Of a DNA stretch of 64,000 bases, positions 35,441 to 44,270 are shown in pieces; within the stretch, counting starts at the first letter, position 1, and each line of letters starts with the position of its first letter. Source of the stretch: Corallococcus sp. NCRR (GTDB taxonomy: Bacteria > Myxococcota > Myxococcia > Myxococcales > Myxococcaceae); the NCBI RefSeq assembly GCF_026965535.1, contig NZ_CP114039.1, positions 3,224,001 through 3,288,000 on the forward strand, written 5' to 3'. The position numbers and the translations under genes are program-made. Under the pieces are notes generated by a model. The model had not been told where the DNA came from, did not search any database, and was given only the letters and a program-made list of their open reading frames with translations.

Positions 35441-36229
35441 ATGACCTTCATTGCTCCGAGCCCGCGTCGAACCGTGTCCCGCTTCACCGTCCTGGGGGCG
35501 CTCGTGGCGCTTACCGGGTGCAGCGGCGGCGAGACGAAGGTCATGACGCTGGCGGAGCTGTCGGACCGCTCGCTCATCTTCGCGCTGGCGGACGTGGATG
35601 ACGCGGAGACGCCGGACGCGCAGGGCGCGCACCGCTTCACGGCCAGCTACACGGTGGCGCCAGACGGCCCGTGCTCGCGCTTCGCCGACGACGTGACGGC
35701 CACCCTCAACGGCCAGCCCATGACGCTGGTGCCGGGCGGCGCGTCGGACGTGGGCGGGCGCTCGGAGGCGTGTGAGAACAGCCGCGTCTACTTCAACTTC
35801 GACCCGGCCGCCTGGGGCCGCGAGCCGGTGGAGGACATCGTCGTGCAGTTGCAGGACGCCTCCAGCACCGTGCGCCTGGTGGTGAAGAACGCCAAGGCCA
35901 AGCGCAAGTTCACGTTCCAGGGGGAAGGCACCCCGGACAAGCTGCGCGTGGGGCAGTCCTATGACTTCCTCTGGGAGCCTTCCACGGAGGTGCCCGGTCC
36001 GGTGGAGGCGCTGCTGTTGCGCGAAGGGGGCCGCGCGCCCGGCGTGCTGCCCGTCACGCAGGATGGCACCAAGGCCACCGTCACCATCGCCGCGGGCACC
36101 CCGCAGGCGAACCACACCCTGACGCTGGGCGCGGACCTGGAGGGCGTGGTGAGCGAGTGCACGGGCGTGGCGTCGTGCTCGGGCGCCATCTACCACTCGC
36201 AGGACTTCGTGCTCTCCGTGGTGCCCTGA
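35441..36229 (+). CDS. Predicted lipoprotein of unknown function
   Basis: The 262-residue protein has a signal peptide with a clear lipobox (LVALTGCSGG). The mature part is beta-rich: ASYTVAPDGPCSRFADDVTATLNG, SEACENSRVYFNFDP and SECTGVASCSGAIYHS, with paired cysteines suggesting disulfides. I recognise no family and no catalytic motif. The ATG at 35441 is chosen for the signal peptide. It lies 16 bp after the GNAT gene and may be co-transcribed. Confidence 0.72.
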   Translation: MTFIAPSPRRTVSRFTVLGALVALTGCSGGETKVMTLAELSDRSLIFALADVDDAETPDAQGAHRFTASYTVAPDGPCSRFADDVTATLNGQPMTLVPGGASDVGGRSEACENSRVYFNFDPAAWGREPVEDIVVQLQDASSTVRLVVKNAKAKRKFTFQGEGTPDKLRVGQSYDFLWEPSTEVPGPVEALLLREGGRAPGVLPVTQDGTKATVTIAAGTPQANHTLTLGADLEGVVSECTGVASCSGAIYHSQDFVLSVVP

Positions 36230-36316
36230 GGCGGGCGGGCAGGCGGCCCGCGCGTGATTGCCGCTCCATGCCAGCGCCTCCACCGTGTGGAAACGCCTTT
36301 CCCACGGAGCGAAGAC

Positions 36317-37198
36317 ATGGCCCGCAACCCCGATCCCCGCGACGCCGGCCCCAAGCCGCCCTTCCCGGAGCAGACGCAGCCCTCTCCCGGCCACGAAGGC
36401 CGCATGGAGCCGGAGCCTGACTACGGCGAGCAGTCGTACAAGGGCTTCGGCCGGCTGCAGGACCGCGTCGCGCTGGTGACGGGCGGAGACAGTGGCATTG
36501 GCCGCGCGGTGTGCCTGGCCTTCGCGCGCGAGGGCGCGGACGTGGCGTTCGCGTACCTCAGCGAAGGCGACGACGCCAACCACACCCGCCGCGTGATTGA
36601 GGGCTCCGGACGGCAGGCGCTGGCGCTCGCGGGCGACATGGCCCTGGAGGCCACCTGCAAGCGCATCGTCGAGGACACGGTGAAGAAGTTCGGCCGCATC
36701 GACGTGCTCGTGAACAACGCGGCCTACCAGGGCAAGGCGGTGGAGAAGTTCGAGGAGCTGGAAGCGGAGCGCGTGGAGCGCGCCTTCAAGGTCAACATCC
36801 TCGCGATGTTCCACCTGGTGAAGTACGCGCTGCCGCACATGAAGCCGGGCGCGACCATCATCAACACCGCGTCCATCCAGGCGTACCAGCCCACGCCCTC
36901 CATCCTCGACTACGCGACCACGAAGGGCGCCATCGTCACCTTCACCAAGGGCCTGTCCCAGGAGCTCATCGGCCGCGGCATCCGCGTCAACGCCGTGGCG
37001 CCGGGCCCCGTGTGGACGCCGCTGATTCCCCAGTCCTACGACGGGGAGAAGGTGAAGGAGTTCGGCAAGAGCTCGCCCACGGGCAGGCCCGCGCAGCCCG
37101 CGGAGCTGGCGCCCAGCTACGTGTTCCTCGCGTGTGACGAGTCGCGCTTCGTCAACGGCGACATCCTGGGCGTCACCGGAGGCATGTTGCTCGCCTGA
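36317..37198 (+). CDS. Short-chain dehydrogenase/reductase (YghA/GsiB-linked type)
   Basis: The 293-residue SDR has a Pro-rich N-terminal extension ending near residue 45, then the cofactor motif VTGGDSGIGRAV (about 52-63), DVLVNNAAYQ, the catalytic Ser in NTASIQAYQ and Y-x3-K in YATTKG (Tyr199, Lys203). Extension and fold match the stress-associated SDRs like E. coli YghA and Bacillus YdaD, which use NAD(P)H; substrate not known. GGAG lies 7 nt before the ATG. Confidence 0.88.
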   Translation: MARNPDPRDAGPKPPFPEQTQPSPGHEGRMEPEPDYGEQSYKGFGRLQDRVALVTGGDSGIGRAVCLAFAREGADVAFAYLSEGDDANHTRRVIEGSGRQALALAGDMALEATCKRIVEDTVKKFGRIDVLVNNAAYQGKAVEKFEELEAERVERAFKVNILAMFHLVKYALPHMKPGATIINTASIQAYQPTPSILDYATTKGAIVTFTKGLSQELIGRGIRVNAVAPGPVWTPLIPQSYDGEKVKEFGKSSPTGRPAQPAELAPSYVFLACDESRFVNGDILGVTGGMLLA

Positions 37199-37424
37199 GC
37201 GCCACGCACGCGGTGTGGGGGATGGCGGACCGGAAAATGAGGCCCGGGTCGGAATCCCCCCGCCGTGACAGGCAGCGGACACCAGACGTGTCCTGTGGCG
37301 GTCGCTTTCGCGAGCGCGAGCCATGAACGGGAAGTTCCAACCTGGGGGGCCGGGTTGCTTTCGGCGTGGGCTCCGTTTCTGATCTGTCACGGAGCTTACC
37401 TCTCTCCATAGGAGGCAGCCACGC

Positions 37425-38054
37425 ATGCAGCTCAACATCACCTTCCGTCAGTTCGGATCGTCGGATTCCCTGAAGGAGTACGCCCGTGAAAAGGTCGAGC
37501 GGGTGAACCGACTGCTGGACCGGGCGGGTGAAGCCCACGTGGTGCTGTCGTTGGAGCGGCACCTGCACCACGCGGACATCACCATCCACTCCGGCGCCTG
37601 GGTCCTCCGGGGGCGTGAGAAGAGCGATGACATGTACGCGTCCATCGACCTGGCGATGGACAAGATCGAACGGCAGCTGCGCCGCTACCGCGACAAGCTC
37701 AAGTCGCACCACGGCAAGGAGAAGGTCCACCACCGCCAGGACCTGGTGAAGGTCCGCCACGACGTCTTCGAGGTCCACGAGCCGGAGGAGACCGCCGAGG
37801 CTTCCGCGCCCGCCGCCCAGGCGCCGGTGGCCGAGTCGGGCGTCGCCCGCCTGGTGCGCACCACGCACCTGGCCATCCAGTCGTTGTCCGTGGACGACGC
37901 CGTGATGCAGATGAACTTGATGAACAACGACTTCTACGTGTTCCAGAACCAGCAGTCCCAGGCGCTGTCCATCGTCTACCGCCGCAAGGAGGGTGGGTTC
38001 GGCCTCATCGAGCCGCACCTGCCTGACGCGCCGGTGGCCGCCACCGGCACCTGA
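37425..38054 (+). CDS. hpf: Ribosome hibernation promoting factor, long form
   Basis: The 209-residue protein has the HPF/YfiA N-domain (QLNITFRQFGSSDSLKEYAREKVERVNRLL, split here by family signature, to about residue 105), a charged linker and the C-terminal dimerisation domain (SVDDAVMQMNLMNNDFYVF to FGLIEP). Long HPF dimerises 70S ribosomes into 100S particles in stationary phase. AGGAGG lies 9 nt before the ATG. The 226-bp region upstream has no gene; I see no confident promoter. Confidence 0.93.
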   Translation: MQLNITFRQFGSSDSLKEYAREKVERVNRLLDRAGEAHVVLSLERHLHHADITIHSGAWVLRGREKSDDMYASIDLAMDKIERQLRRYRDKLKSHHGKEKVHHRQDLVKVRHDVFEVHEPEETAEASAPAAQAPVAESGVARLVRTTHLAIQSLSVDDAVMQMNLMNNDFYVFQNQQSQALSIVYRRKEGGFGLIEPHLPDAPVAATGT

Positions 38055-38082
38055 CGGGCAACCGTCCGTGCCGCGGGGGACC

Positions 38083-38115
38083 GGGTCCGGGGAGAGCATC
38101 TCCGAGCCCGGACCC
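38083..38115 (+). terminator. GC-rich stem-loop between hpf and ptsN
   Basis: GGGTCCGGG (38083-38091) pairs with CCCGGACCC (38107-38115), and the interior GGAGA/TCTCC extends the stem around a GCA loop with a small GAG bulge. There is no U-tract. It may attenuate read-through from hpf into ptsN or protect the hpf mRNA end. Confidence 0.45.
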
Positions 38116-38267
38116 CGGGACCCGGGGTGTAGGGGAACGGCCCGGGCTGACGCGCAGTGAGCGAAGCGCCTGTCACCGCCCAGGCCACCCTTGCGCGAAT
38201 CCAGTGTGAGGAGTAATTGCCGGCCGAGGAATCATTGCCGGCCCGGAGCGCCAGTGCGGGAGCGCCA

Positions 38268-38729
38268 TTGAGAATCGCCGATTTCCTCAGCCCCCAGGCG
38301 GTCGTCGCGGACATGCAGGCCCGCACGAAACCGGAGGTGCTGCGCGAGCTGAGTGCCACGCTGGCCCGGGCGCATCCGAATCTGCGCGAGGACCGGCTGG
38401 TGGCGGTGCTCCAGGAACGCGAGAAGCTGGGCAGCACGGGCATTGGCGAAGGCGTGGCCATCCCCCACGGCAAGCTGGCGGGCATGGACAGCCTCCAGGC
38501 GGCCTTCTGCGTGTCGCGCGCGGGGGTGGACTTCGAGTCCATCGACGGCAAGCCCACGCACCTGTTCTTCGCGCTGGTGGCGCCGGAGAACAGCGCGGGG
38601 GTGCACCTGAAGGCGCTGGCGCGCATCTCGCGCCTCTTCAAGAACCCGCGCTTCCGGGCGGCCATCCTGGAGGCGCCCTCGGCCGCGGACATCCACGCCC
38701 TCATCGTCCAGGAAGACGCGCGGCCCTGA
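38268..38729 (+). CDS. ptsN: Nitrogen PTS EIIA component
   Basis: The 153-residue domain starts RIADFLSPQAVVADM and has the phosphorylated histidine in AIPHGKL (His67), as in EIIA-Ntr, which relays phosphate state to regulators of nitrogen, potassium or polysaccharide pathways. There is no ATG: three in-frame TTG codons (38217, 38235, 38268) are candidates. I prefer 38268 because GGGAG lies 5 nt upstream and the protein then begins exactly at the family start. The order rpoN, hpf, ptsN is kept but interrupted by three genes. Confidence 0.9.
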   Translation: MRIADFLSPQAVVADMQARTKPEVLRELSATLARAHPNLREDRLVAVLQEREKLGSTGIGEGVAIPHGKLAGMDSLQAAFCVSRAGVDFESIDGKPTHLFFALVAPENSAGVHLKALARISRLFKNPRFRAAILEAPSAADIHALIVQEDARP

Positions 38730-38752
38730 GGGCCTGACAGGAGACGCCCCGC

Positions 38753-39598
38753 ATGGACGTCGTCCTGCGTCCCATCAACGACCGTTTCTTCCATGAGCTG
38801 GTGCTGCCGTTCTTCACGCGCGCCATGGGGGATGCCTCCGGCGCGCTGGAGGCCCTGTCCAACCACCTGGGTGACGCGCAGGCGTTCACGCTCTGCCAGC
38901 GGCTGGCCTCGTCGGCGTTGCCGGGGGGCGTGGGGTCGGTGGACTCGGACGGGTGGATGGACCTGGTGGACCGGCTGGTGTTCCAGCCCTGGCGCGAGGC
39001 GCCCGGCGGCTGGGAGGTGGGCGGGTCCCCCGGCGGCTACGCGGACGAGTGGGACGAGGCGCTGAACCTGGCGCTGATGGTGGAGGACCCGGCCTATCCC
39101 TACTGGGACACGAAGGCGGCGCGCGTGGTGCGGGACAACTTCCGCCGGCGCCCCCCGGGCGAGCAGGGGCTGGCGTCGCTCCTGGCCGGGCAGTGGGACC
39201 CCTTCCCGGAGTTCCCGCCGGACCGCGTCTTCGTCACGCAGGGCCGCGGGGAGTACGCGGTCCGTGAGCGGTTCGCCTTCGCGGACTGGGCCTGGCGGCC
39301 GGCGAAGACGGTGTTGCACTGGCAGGTGAACCTGCCGCGCAAGCTGGAGCGGCTGATGTCGCGGGAGCAGGAGCGCCTGAAGCTGCCGGTGCTGCCGGAG
39401 CGCGACGAGGTCTTGGGCTACTGGACGGGGAAGCTGCCCCAGCCGCCGCCCCTGTCCGTGCTGTTCTCCGGCCTGGGCCCGAACGCGGCCACGTGGATCC
39501 GCGAGCTGGGCGCGCTCACGCTGCACCTGCGCACCGCCGCGCAGACGAAGCAGGGGCTGGCCGCGCTGGTGACACGCGGGACCACCGTGCGGCTGTGA
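38753..39598 (+). CDS. Protein of unknown function
   Basis: The 281-residue protein starts MDVVLRPINDRFFHELVLPF with a GGAG 13 nt upstream. It is soluble, acidic in the middle and rich in Trp, Pro and Arg, with stretches such as YPYWDTKAARVVRDNFRR and DWAWRPAKTVLHWQVN. I see no signal peptide, membrane helix or known motif. It follows ptsN by 23 bp and is probably in the same transcript; codon bias fits a real gene. Confidence 0.7.
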   Translation: MDVVLRPINDRFFHELVLPFFTRAMGDASGALEALSNHLGDAQAFTLCQRLASSALPGGVGSVDSDGWMDLVDRLVFQPWREAPGGWEVGGSPGGYADEWDEALNLALMVEDPAYPYWDTKAARVVRDNFRRRPPGEQGLASLLAGQWDPFPEFPPDRVFVTQGRGEYAVRERFAFADWAWRPAKTVLHWQVNLPRKLERLMSREQERLKLPVLPERDEVLGYWTGKLPQPPPLSVLFSGLGPNAATWIRELGALTLHLRTAAQTKQGLAALVTRGTTVRL

Positions 39599-39742
39599 GC
39601 CGCGCGACTCCCTCCGCAATGGAGCCTCCTTCCACGCCGTAGGGACGACAGGCGCTCGTGCCAGCCGTGTCCGCTGGAGCCCATGTGTCGTTCGCGCTCG
39701 AAATCCACTTGAGGCCCACCGAGGGCCCGGAAGAATCCGCCC

Positions 39743-40837
39743 ATGTCCCTCTCCTCGCGATGTCCCTCCCGCGTGGTGTTGCTGATCTCCGCGGCCCTGC
39801 TGACGGGCGGCTGTGCTTCCTCGCGCGGTGCCGGGCCGGCCGCTACATCCGTCCCTGCGTCCCCCTACGGCGCGGACGCGGCCTACGCGGTGGGGCTCTC
39901 GTCGCTGACGGTGGAGGACGCCGCGCGACACCGTTCGTTGAAGGCGGTGGTCTGGTATCCGGCGGCACCCGGTACGCGGATGGAGACGCAGAAGACGTCC
40001 GCCATCTTCGCCCCCTTCCTCGGCGCGAAGGACGCGCCGGTGTCGGACGCGCACGAGCGCTGGCCGGTGGTGCTGCTGTCGCACGGCAGCGGGGGCACGG
40101 CCATCAACATGTCCTGGCTTGGGGCGCACCTGGCTGCGCACGGCTTCCTCGTCGTGTCGGTGAACCACCCGGGCAACACCTACGGGGACGACAGCCCGGA
40201 GGGCTATGCGCGCGGTTATGAGCGGCCCCGGGACTTCTCGGTCCTGCTCGACCACCTGCTGAAGGATGCGAAGTGGGGGCCGCGCATGGATCCGGACCGC
40301 ATTGGCGCGGCGGGACACTCCATGGGCGGCTACACGGCGTTGGCGCTGGTGGGCGCGCGCATGAACCTGCAATGGATCGCCGAGGGCTGCACCGCGCCGG
40401 AGACCCGCGACCACGTGGGCTGTGAGGGCCTGCGGGACGTGGACTACAGCCGCATCGACATGGCCGTCGCGCGTGCGTCGTACCGGGACCCGCGAGTGAA
40501 GGCGGCCTTCGCGATGGCGCCGGGCATGGCGGGCTCCTACGAGGCGCGGGACCTGGCGGACATCCAGAGGCCGGTGGAGCTGGTGCTCGCGAAGGGGGAC
40601 GAGCTGATGCCGCACGAGCTCATGGGCATGAAGCTGGCGGGTCAGCTGCCCGCGGCGAAGACGGTGGTGCTCGACGACGCGGCGCACTTCAGCTTCCTGC
40701 CCGAGTGCATGCCGCTGGGCTTCGAGGTCGCGCCTCCGCTGTGCCGGGATGCGGTCGCCGGGACGCGCGCGGCCACGCATGCGCGCACGCAGGCGGAGGC
40801 CGTGGCGTTCTTCCGCCGCACGCTGGACGTCCGCTGA
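39743..40837 (+). CDS. Lipoprotein alpha/beta hydrolase, copy 1
   Basis: The 364-residue protein has a lipoprotein signal (LLISAALLTGGCASS) and a serine-hydrolase fold related to PAF-acetylhydrolase/dienelactone hydrolases: oxyanion region PVVLLSHGSGG, NHPGNTYGDDSP, nucleophile elbow GHSMGGY (Ser), acidic KGDELMPHE and the histidine in DDAAHFSFLPE. Such enzymes cleave esters; substrate unknown. A near-identical relative lies 79 bp downstream. Upstream 145 bp hold no gene. Confidence 0.85.
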   Translation: MSLSSRCPSRVVLLISAALLTGGCASSRGAGPAATSVPASPYGADAAYAVGLSSLTVEDAARHRSLKAVVWYPAAPGTRMETQKTSAIFAPFLGAKDAPVSDAHERWPVVLLSHGSGGTAINMSWLGAHLAAHGFLVVSVNHPGNTYGDDSPEGYARGYERPRDFSVLLDHLLKDAKWGPRMDPDRIGAAGHSMGGYTALALVGARMNLQWIAEGCTAPETRDHVGCEGLRDVDYSRIDMAVARASYRDPRVKAAFAMAPGMAGSYEARDLADIQRPVELVLAKGDELMPHELMGMKLAGQLPAAKTVVLDDAAHFSFLPECMPLGFEVAPPLCRDAVAGTRAATHARTQAEAVAFFRRTLDVR

Positions 40838-40915
40838 GCAGGCGTCACTGAGCCGAGGCGGATGGGCGTCTTCCGGGATTCCCTGCTCCGCCATTCCCAG
40901 CCATGCTCCGGGGCC

Positions 40916-42013
40916 ATGTTCCGTCTGCTCTCTCCGATGGGTCCCGTCCTCCTCGTCTCCGTGCTGCTGACGGGCGGCTGTTCCTCCGCGAAGAAGGCCA
41001 CGGAGGCTCCGCGCACGGACCACACGTCGCTCTACGGCGCGGACGCGGCCTACGCGGTGGGCGTCACGCAGTCGCTGACATACGAGGACGCGGTCCGCCG
41101 CCGCACGCTGAAGCCGTGGGTCTGGTACCCGGTGTCCCCGGGCACGCCGATGGACAACCGCGCGCCGTCGGACGTGTTCAAGCCCTTCTATGGCGCGAAG
41201 GACGCACCGCTGTCGGACGCTCAGGAGCGCTGGCCGGTGGTGCTGCTGTCGCACGGCAGCGGCGGCTCGGTGATGGACCTGGCCTGGTTCGGTTCGAACC
41301 TGGCGGCGCACGGCTTCGTCGTGGTGGGGCTGAACCATCCGGGCAACACGTTCGGAGACACGAGCCCGGAGGGCTTCGCGCGCGCCTACGAACGCCCGCA
41401 GGACTTCACGGTCGTCCTGGACCACCTGCTGAAGGATGCGAAGTGGGGCCCACGCGTGGATCCAGCGCGCATCGGCGCGGCGGGACACTCCATGGGCGGC
41501 TACACGGCGCTGGCGCTCGTGGGGCTGAACCTGAACCTGGAGTGGATTGAGAAGCGCTGCAAGACGCCGGGAACAAAGGAGGAGATTGGCTGCGAAGGCC
41601 TGCGGGACGTGGACTACAGCCGCATCGACATGAAGCACGCGCGGGCGTCATACCTGGACCCGCGAGTGAAGGCCGCGTTCGCGATGGCGCCGGGCATGGC
41701 GGCCTCCTTCGAGGCGCGCGACACCGCCGACATCCAGAAGCCCGTGGAGCTGGTGCTCGCGAAGGGCGACGAGCTGATGCCCCACGAAGGGCACGGCATG
41801 CACCTGGCAGGGCTGCTGCCGGCCGCGACCACGACGACGGTGGTCCTGGACGACGCCGGGCACTTCACCTTCCTGCCCGAGTGCTACCCGAAGGGCTTCA
41901 AGGTCATCGCCATGCTGTGCCGAGACCCGGTGGCGGGGACGCGCCCGGCCTCGCACGCGAGTACGAACGCGGAGGGCGTGGCCTTCTTCCGCCGCACGCT
42001 GGACGTGCGCTAG
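40916..42013 (+). CDS. Lipoprotein alpha/beta hydrolase, copy 2
   Basis: This 365-residue protein is a tandem paralogue of the preceding gene with the same layout: signal MFRLLSPMGPVLLVSVLLTGGCSS, SHGSGGS, NHPGNTFGDTSPEG, GHSMGGYTALAL nucleophile elbow, KGDELMPHE and DDAGHFTFLPE. The tail FFRRTLDVR is identical. ATG 40916 matches copy 1 in length; ATG 40862 would add 18 polar residues. Its last 4 bp overlap the convergent dtd gene. Confidence 0.85.
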   Translation: MFRLLSPMGPVLLVSVLLTGGCSSAKKATEAPRTDHTSLYGADAAYAVGVTQSLTYEDAVRRRTLKPWVWYPVSPGTPMDNRAPSDVFKPFYGAKDAPLSDAQERWPVVLLSHGSGGSVMDLAWFGSNLAAHGFVVVGLNHPGNTFGDTSPEGFARAYERPQDFTVVLDHLLKDAKWGPRVDPARIGAAGHSMGGYTALALVGLNLNLEWIEKRCKTPGTKEEIGCEGLRDVDYSRIDMKHARASYLDPRVKAAFAMAPGMAASFEARDTADIQKPVELVLAKGDELMPHEGHGMHLAGLLPAATTTTVVLDDAGHFTFLPECYPKGFKVIAMLCRDPVAGTRPASHASTNAEGVAFFRRTLDVR

Positions 42014-42471
42014 GCCGGAGGCGCGGCCTTCGGCGGGCTCTCCAGCAGGATGGTGACGGGCCCGTCGTTGACGAGCGCGACCTTCATGTCCGCGGCGAAG
42101 ATGCCGGTGCCCACGGTGAGGCCGCGCTGGCGCAGCGCTTCGCAGGTGCGCTCGTAGAGGGCCTTGGCGGCGACGGGCTCCATCGCTTCGATGAAGCTGG
42201 GCCGGCGGCCCTTGCGCGCATCGCCATAGAGCGTGAACTGGCTGACGACGATGAGCTGCTTGGAGGTGTCCTCCAGCGACAGGTTCATCTTCTCGTTGGC
42301 GTCCTCGAAGATGCGCAGCGTGGCCAGCTTCTCCACCATCCACGTCATGTCCGCGTCGGTGTCGCCCTTGCCCACGCCCAGGAGCACGAGCAGGCCCGGG
42401 CCCATCTCGCTCACACGCTGTCCGTCCACCGTCACCGACGCTTCCAGGACCCGCTGCACCACGGCCTTCAT
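42010..42471 (-). CDS. dtd: D-aminoacyl-tRNA deacylase
   Basis: The 153-residue enzyme releases D-amino acids (and glycine) from mischarged tRNAs. It shows KAVVQRVLEASVTVDG at the N-terminus, the SQFTLYGDARKGRRPSF active-site loop and NDGPVTILLES with the G-P cross-subunit motif. Length is standard for Dtd1. It lies downstream of the ABC permeases by 54 bp and converges on the second hydrolase gene. Confidence 0.96.
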   Translation of the reverse strand: MKAVVQRVLEASVTVDGQRVSEMGPGLLVLLGVGKGDTDADMTWMVEKLATLRIFEDANEKMNLSLEDTSKQLIVVSQFTLYGDARKGRRPSFIEAMEPVAAKALYERTCEALRQRGLTVGTGIFAADMKVALVNDGPVTILLESPPKAAPPA

Positions 42472-42525
42472 GGATTGACTCCCTTTCGTCCCTGCTTCCT
42501 GCCAGGGACGCCCGGGGCCTTCAAG

Positions 42526-43359
42526 TCAGCGCCCTTCGTGACGGGGATCCATCGCGTCGCGAAGCGCGTCGCCCAGCAGGTTGAAGCCCAGCACGGTGAC
42601 CGCCAGCGCGATGCCGGGGAAGAGGGCCACGTGCGGCGCCACCAGCAGGTACTGCGTCCCCTGGTCCACCAGCGCGCCCCAGGACGGCGTGCCCGGGGGG
42701 ACGCCCAGGCCGAGGAAGCTCAGGGACGCCTCCGCGACGATGGCGCCTGGCAGCGCGAACGTCGCCTGCACGAGCAGTGGCCCCGCCGCGTTGGGCAGCA
42801 GGTGCCTCACGAGGATGCGGCCCGGACCGCTGCCCAGCGCCCGCGCCGCCTGCACGTAGTCCCGCTCGCGCAGGGTGAGCACCTGTCCACGCGTCAGCCG
42901 CGCGTAGCCCGTCCACCCGGTGAAGGACAGGGCGAACACCACGTTGGCGAGGCTGGGACCCAGCACCGCGGTGATGAACAGCGCCAGCAGGATGCCGGGG
43001 AACGCGAGCAGCACGTCCACCCCCCGCATCAGCGCCTCGTCCACGAGCCCGCCCGCGTAGCCCGCGATGCCGCCCAGCGTGATGCCCACCGCGGCGGACA
43101 GCACCACGGCGAAGAAGGACACCTCCAGCGACACCCGCGCGCCGTACAGCACGTGCGTGAGCACGTCGATGCCGTTCTCCCCCGTGCCCAGAAGATGGCC
43201 GGGCGTCGGGGGCGACAGCTCGCGCGTGAGGTCGATGGCGTCCGGCGCGTGAGGGCTGAGCCACGGCGCGAACAGCGCGGTGAACACCCAGACGCACGCC
43301 ACGGCGAGCCCGAACCGGGCGCCCCACGAGTGCAACCGGAAGCGGCGCGCCGCGCTCAT
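42526..43359 (-). CDS. DppC-like ABC transporter permease
   Basis: The 277-residue permease has an N-terminal OppC-type region (FGLAVACVWVFTALFAPWLSP, then HLLGTGENGIDVLTHVLYG) and the permease EAA-type motif VQAARALGSGPGRILVRHLLPN. It has five to six helices. With the DppB-like partner it would form the membrane pore of an oligopeptide or nickel-type importer. ATGA couples it to the upstream permease. No ATPase gene follows. Confidence 0.92.
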   Translation of the reverse strand: MSAARRFRLHSWGARFGLAVACVWVFTALFAPWLSPHAPDAIDLTRELSPPTPGHLLGTGENGIDVLTHVLYGARVSLEVSFFAVVLSAAVGITLGGIAGYAGGLVDEALMRGVDVLLAFPGILLALFITAVLGPSLANVVFALSFTGWTGYARLTRGQVLTLRERDYVQAARALGSGPGRILVRHLLPNAAGPLLVQATFALPGAIVAEASLSFLGLGVPPGTPSWGALVDQGTQYLLVAPHVALFPGIALAVTVLGFNLLGDALRDAMDPRHEGR

Positions 43360-44270
43360 GAGCGCCTCCGCACGCGCGGGTCCACCCACGCATACGTCAG
43401 GTCGGTGAGCGTGTTGACCACGACGTAGCAGAACGTGAAGAGGAGCACCGTGGCGCGCACGGTGTTGTAGTCGCGCTTCTCGATGGCGGTGAGCAGCAGC
43501 GTGCCCATGCCCGGCCACGCGAACACCTTCTCCGTCACGATGGCGCCGCCGAGCAGCGCGCCGAACTCCAGGCCCAGCACGGTCACCAGCGGCAGCAGCG
43601 CGTTGCGGAACGCGTGCTTCCACAGCACCACGCGAGGCGACAGGCCCTTGGCCCGGGCCACCGTGACGTAGTCCTCGTGCAGCACCTCCAACATCGTCGC
43701 GCGCGTCATCCGGGCGAGGAACGCCGCCAGCCCTGTGCCCAGCGTGAACGCGGGCAGCACCAGGTTCCGCCACGACTCCGCGCCCGACACGGGCAGCCAG
43801 TCCAGCTTCAGCGCGAAGAGGATGATGAGCACCGGGCCCAACCAGAAGCGGGGCAGGGCGATACCCGCCACGGACACGCCCATCGCCGCCGCGTCCACGG
43901 GCGTCCCTCGCCGCGCCGCCGCCATCACGCCCAGGGGCAGCGCCAGCACCAGGGACACCGCCATGGCCGACACCGTGAGCAGCAGCGTGTAAGGCAGCGC
44001 CGCGCCCAGGGCCGGGAGCACCTTGCGCTGGAACGGAGGCAGCGACGTGCGCAGCTCCCCGGTGGCCAGGTCGCGCGCGAACGTCCAGAGCTGCGCGTAC
44101 CACGGCAGGTCCAACCCCACGGCCTGCCGCAGCGCCGCGCGGTCCACCTGCGTCGCCTGCTCGCCCAGCATCACGTCCACCGGGTCCCCAGGCACGAGGT
44201 GCAGGAACAGCGATACCAGCAGCAGCGCCCCCACCATCGCGATGAGCGCGGACACGAGCCTCCGGGTCAC
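43356..44270 (-). CDS. DppB-like ABC transporter permease
   Basis: The 304-residue protein has the OppB signature (LLLVSLFLHLVPGDPVDVMLG), six helices and the EAA loop VTVARAKGLSPRVVLWKHAFRN. It is translated from a GTG that overlaps the substrate-binding protein stop by 4 nt. The family imports peptides, nickel chelates or sugars; substrate cannot be told. Confidence 0.93.
   Translation of the reverse strand: MTRRLVSALIAMVGALLLVSLFLHLVPGDPVDVMLGEQATQVDRAALRQAVGLDLPWYAQLWTFARDLATGELRTSLPPFQRKVLPALGAALPYTLLLTVSAMAVSLVLALPLGVMAAARRGTPVDAAAMGVSVAGIALPRFWLGPVLIILFALKLDWLPVSGAESWRNLVLPAFTLGTGLAAFLARMTRATMLEVLHEDYVTVARAKGLSPRVVLWKHAFRNALLPLVTVLGLEFGALLGGAIVTEKVFAWPGMGTLLLTAIEKRDYNTVRATVLLFTFCYVVVNTLTDLTYAWVDPRVRRRS

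Noticed and set aside
37286-37315. Possible -24/-12 promoter upstream of hpf (TGGCGGTCGCTTTCGC)
   Set aside because: The GG to GC spacing is not 10 nt, and other consensus bases are missing.
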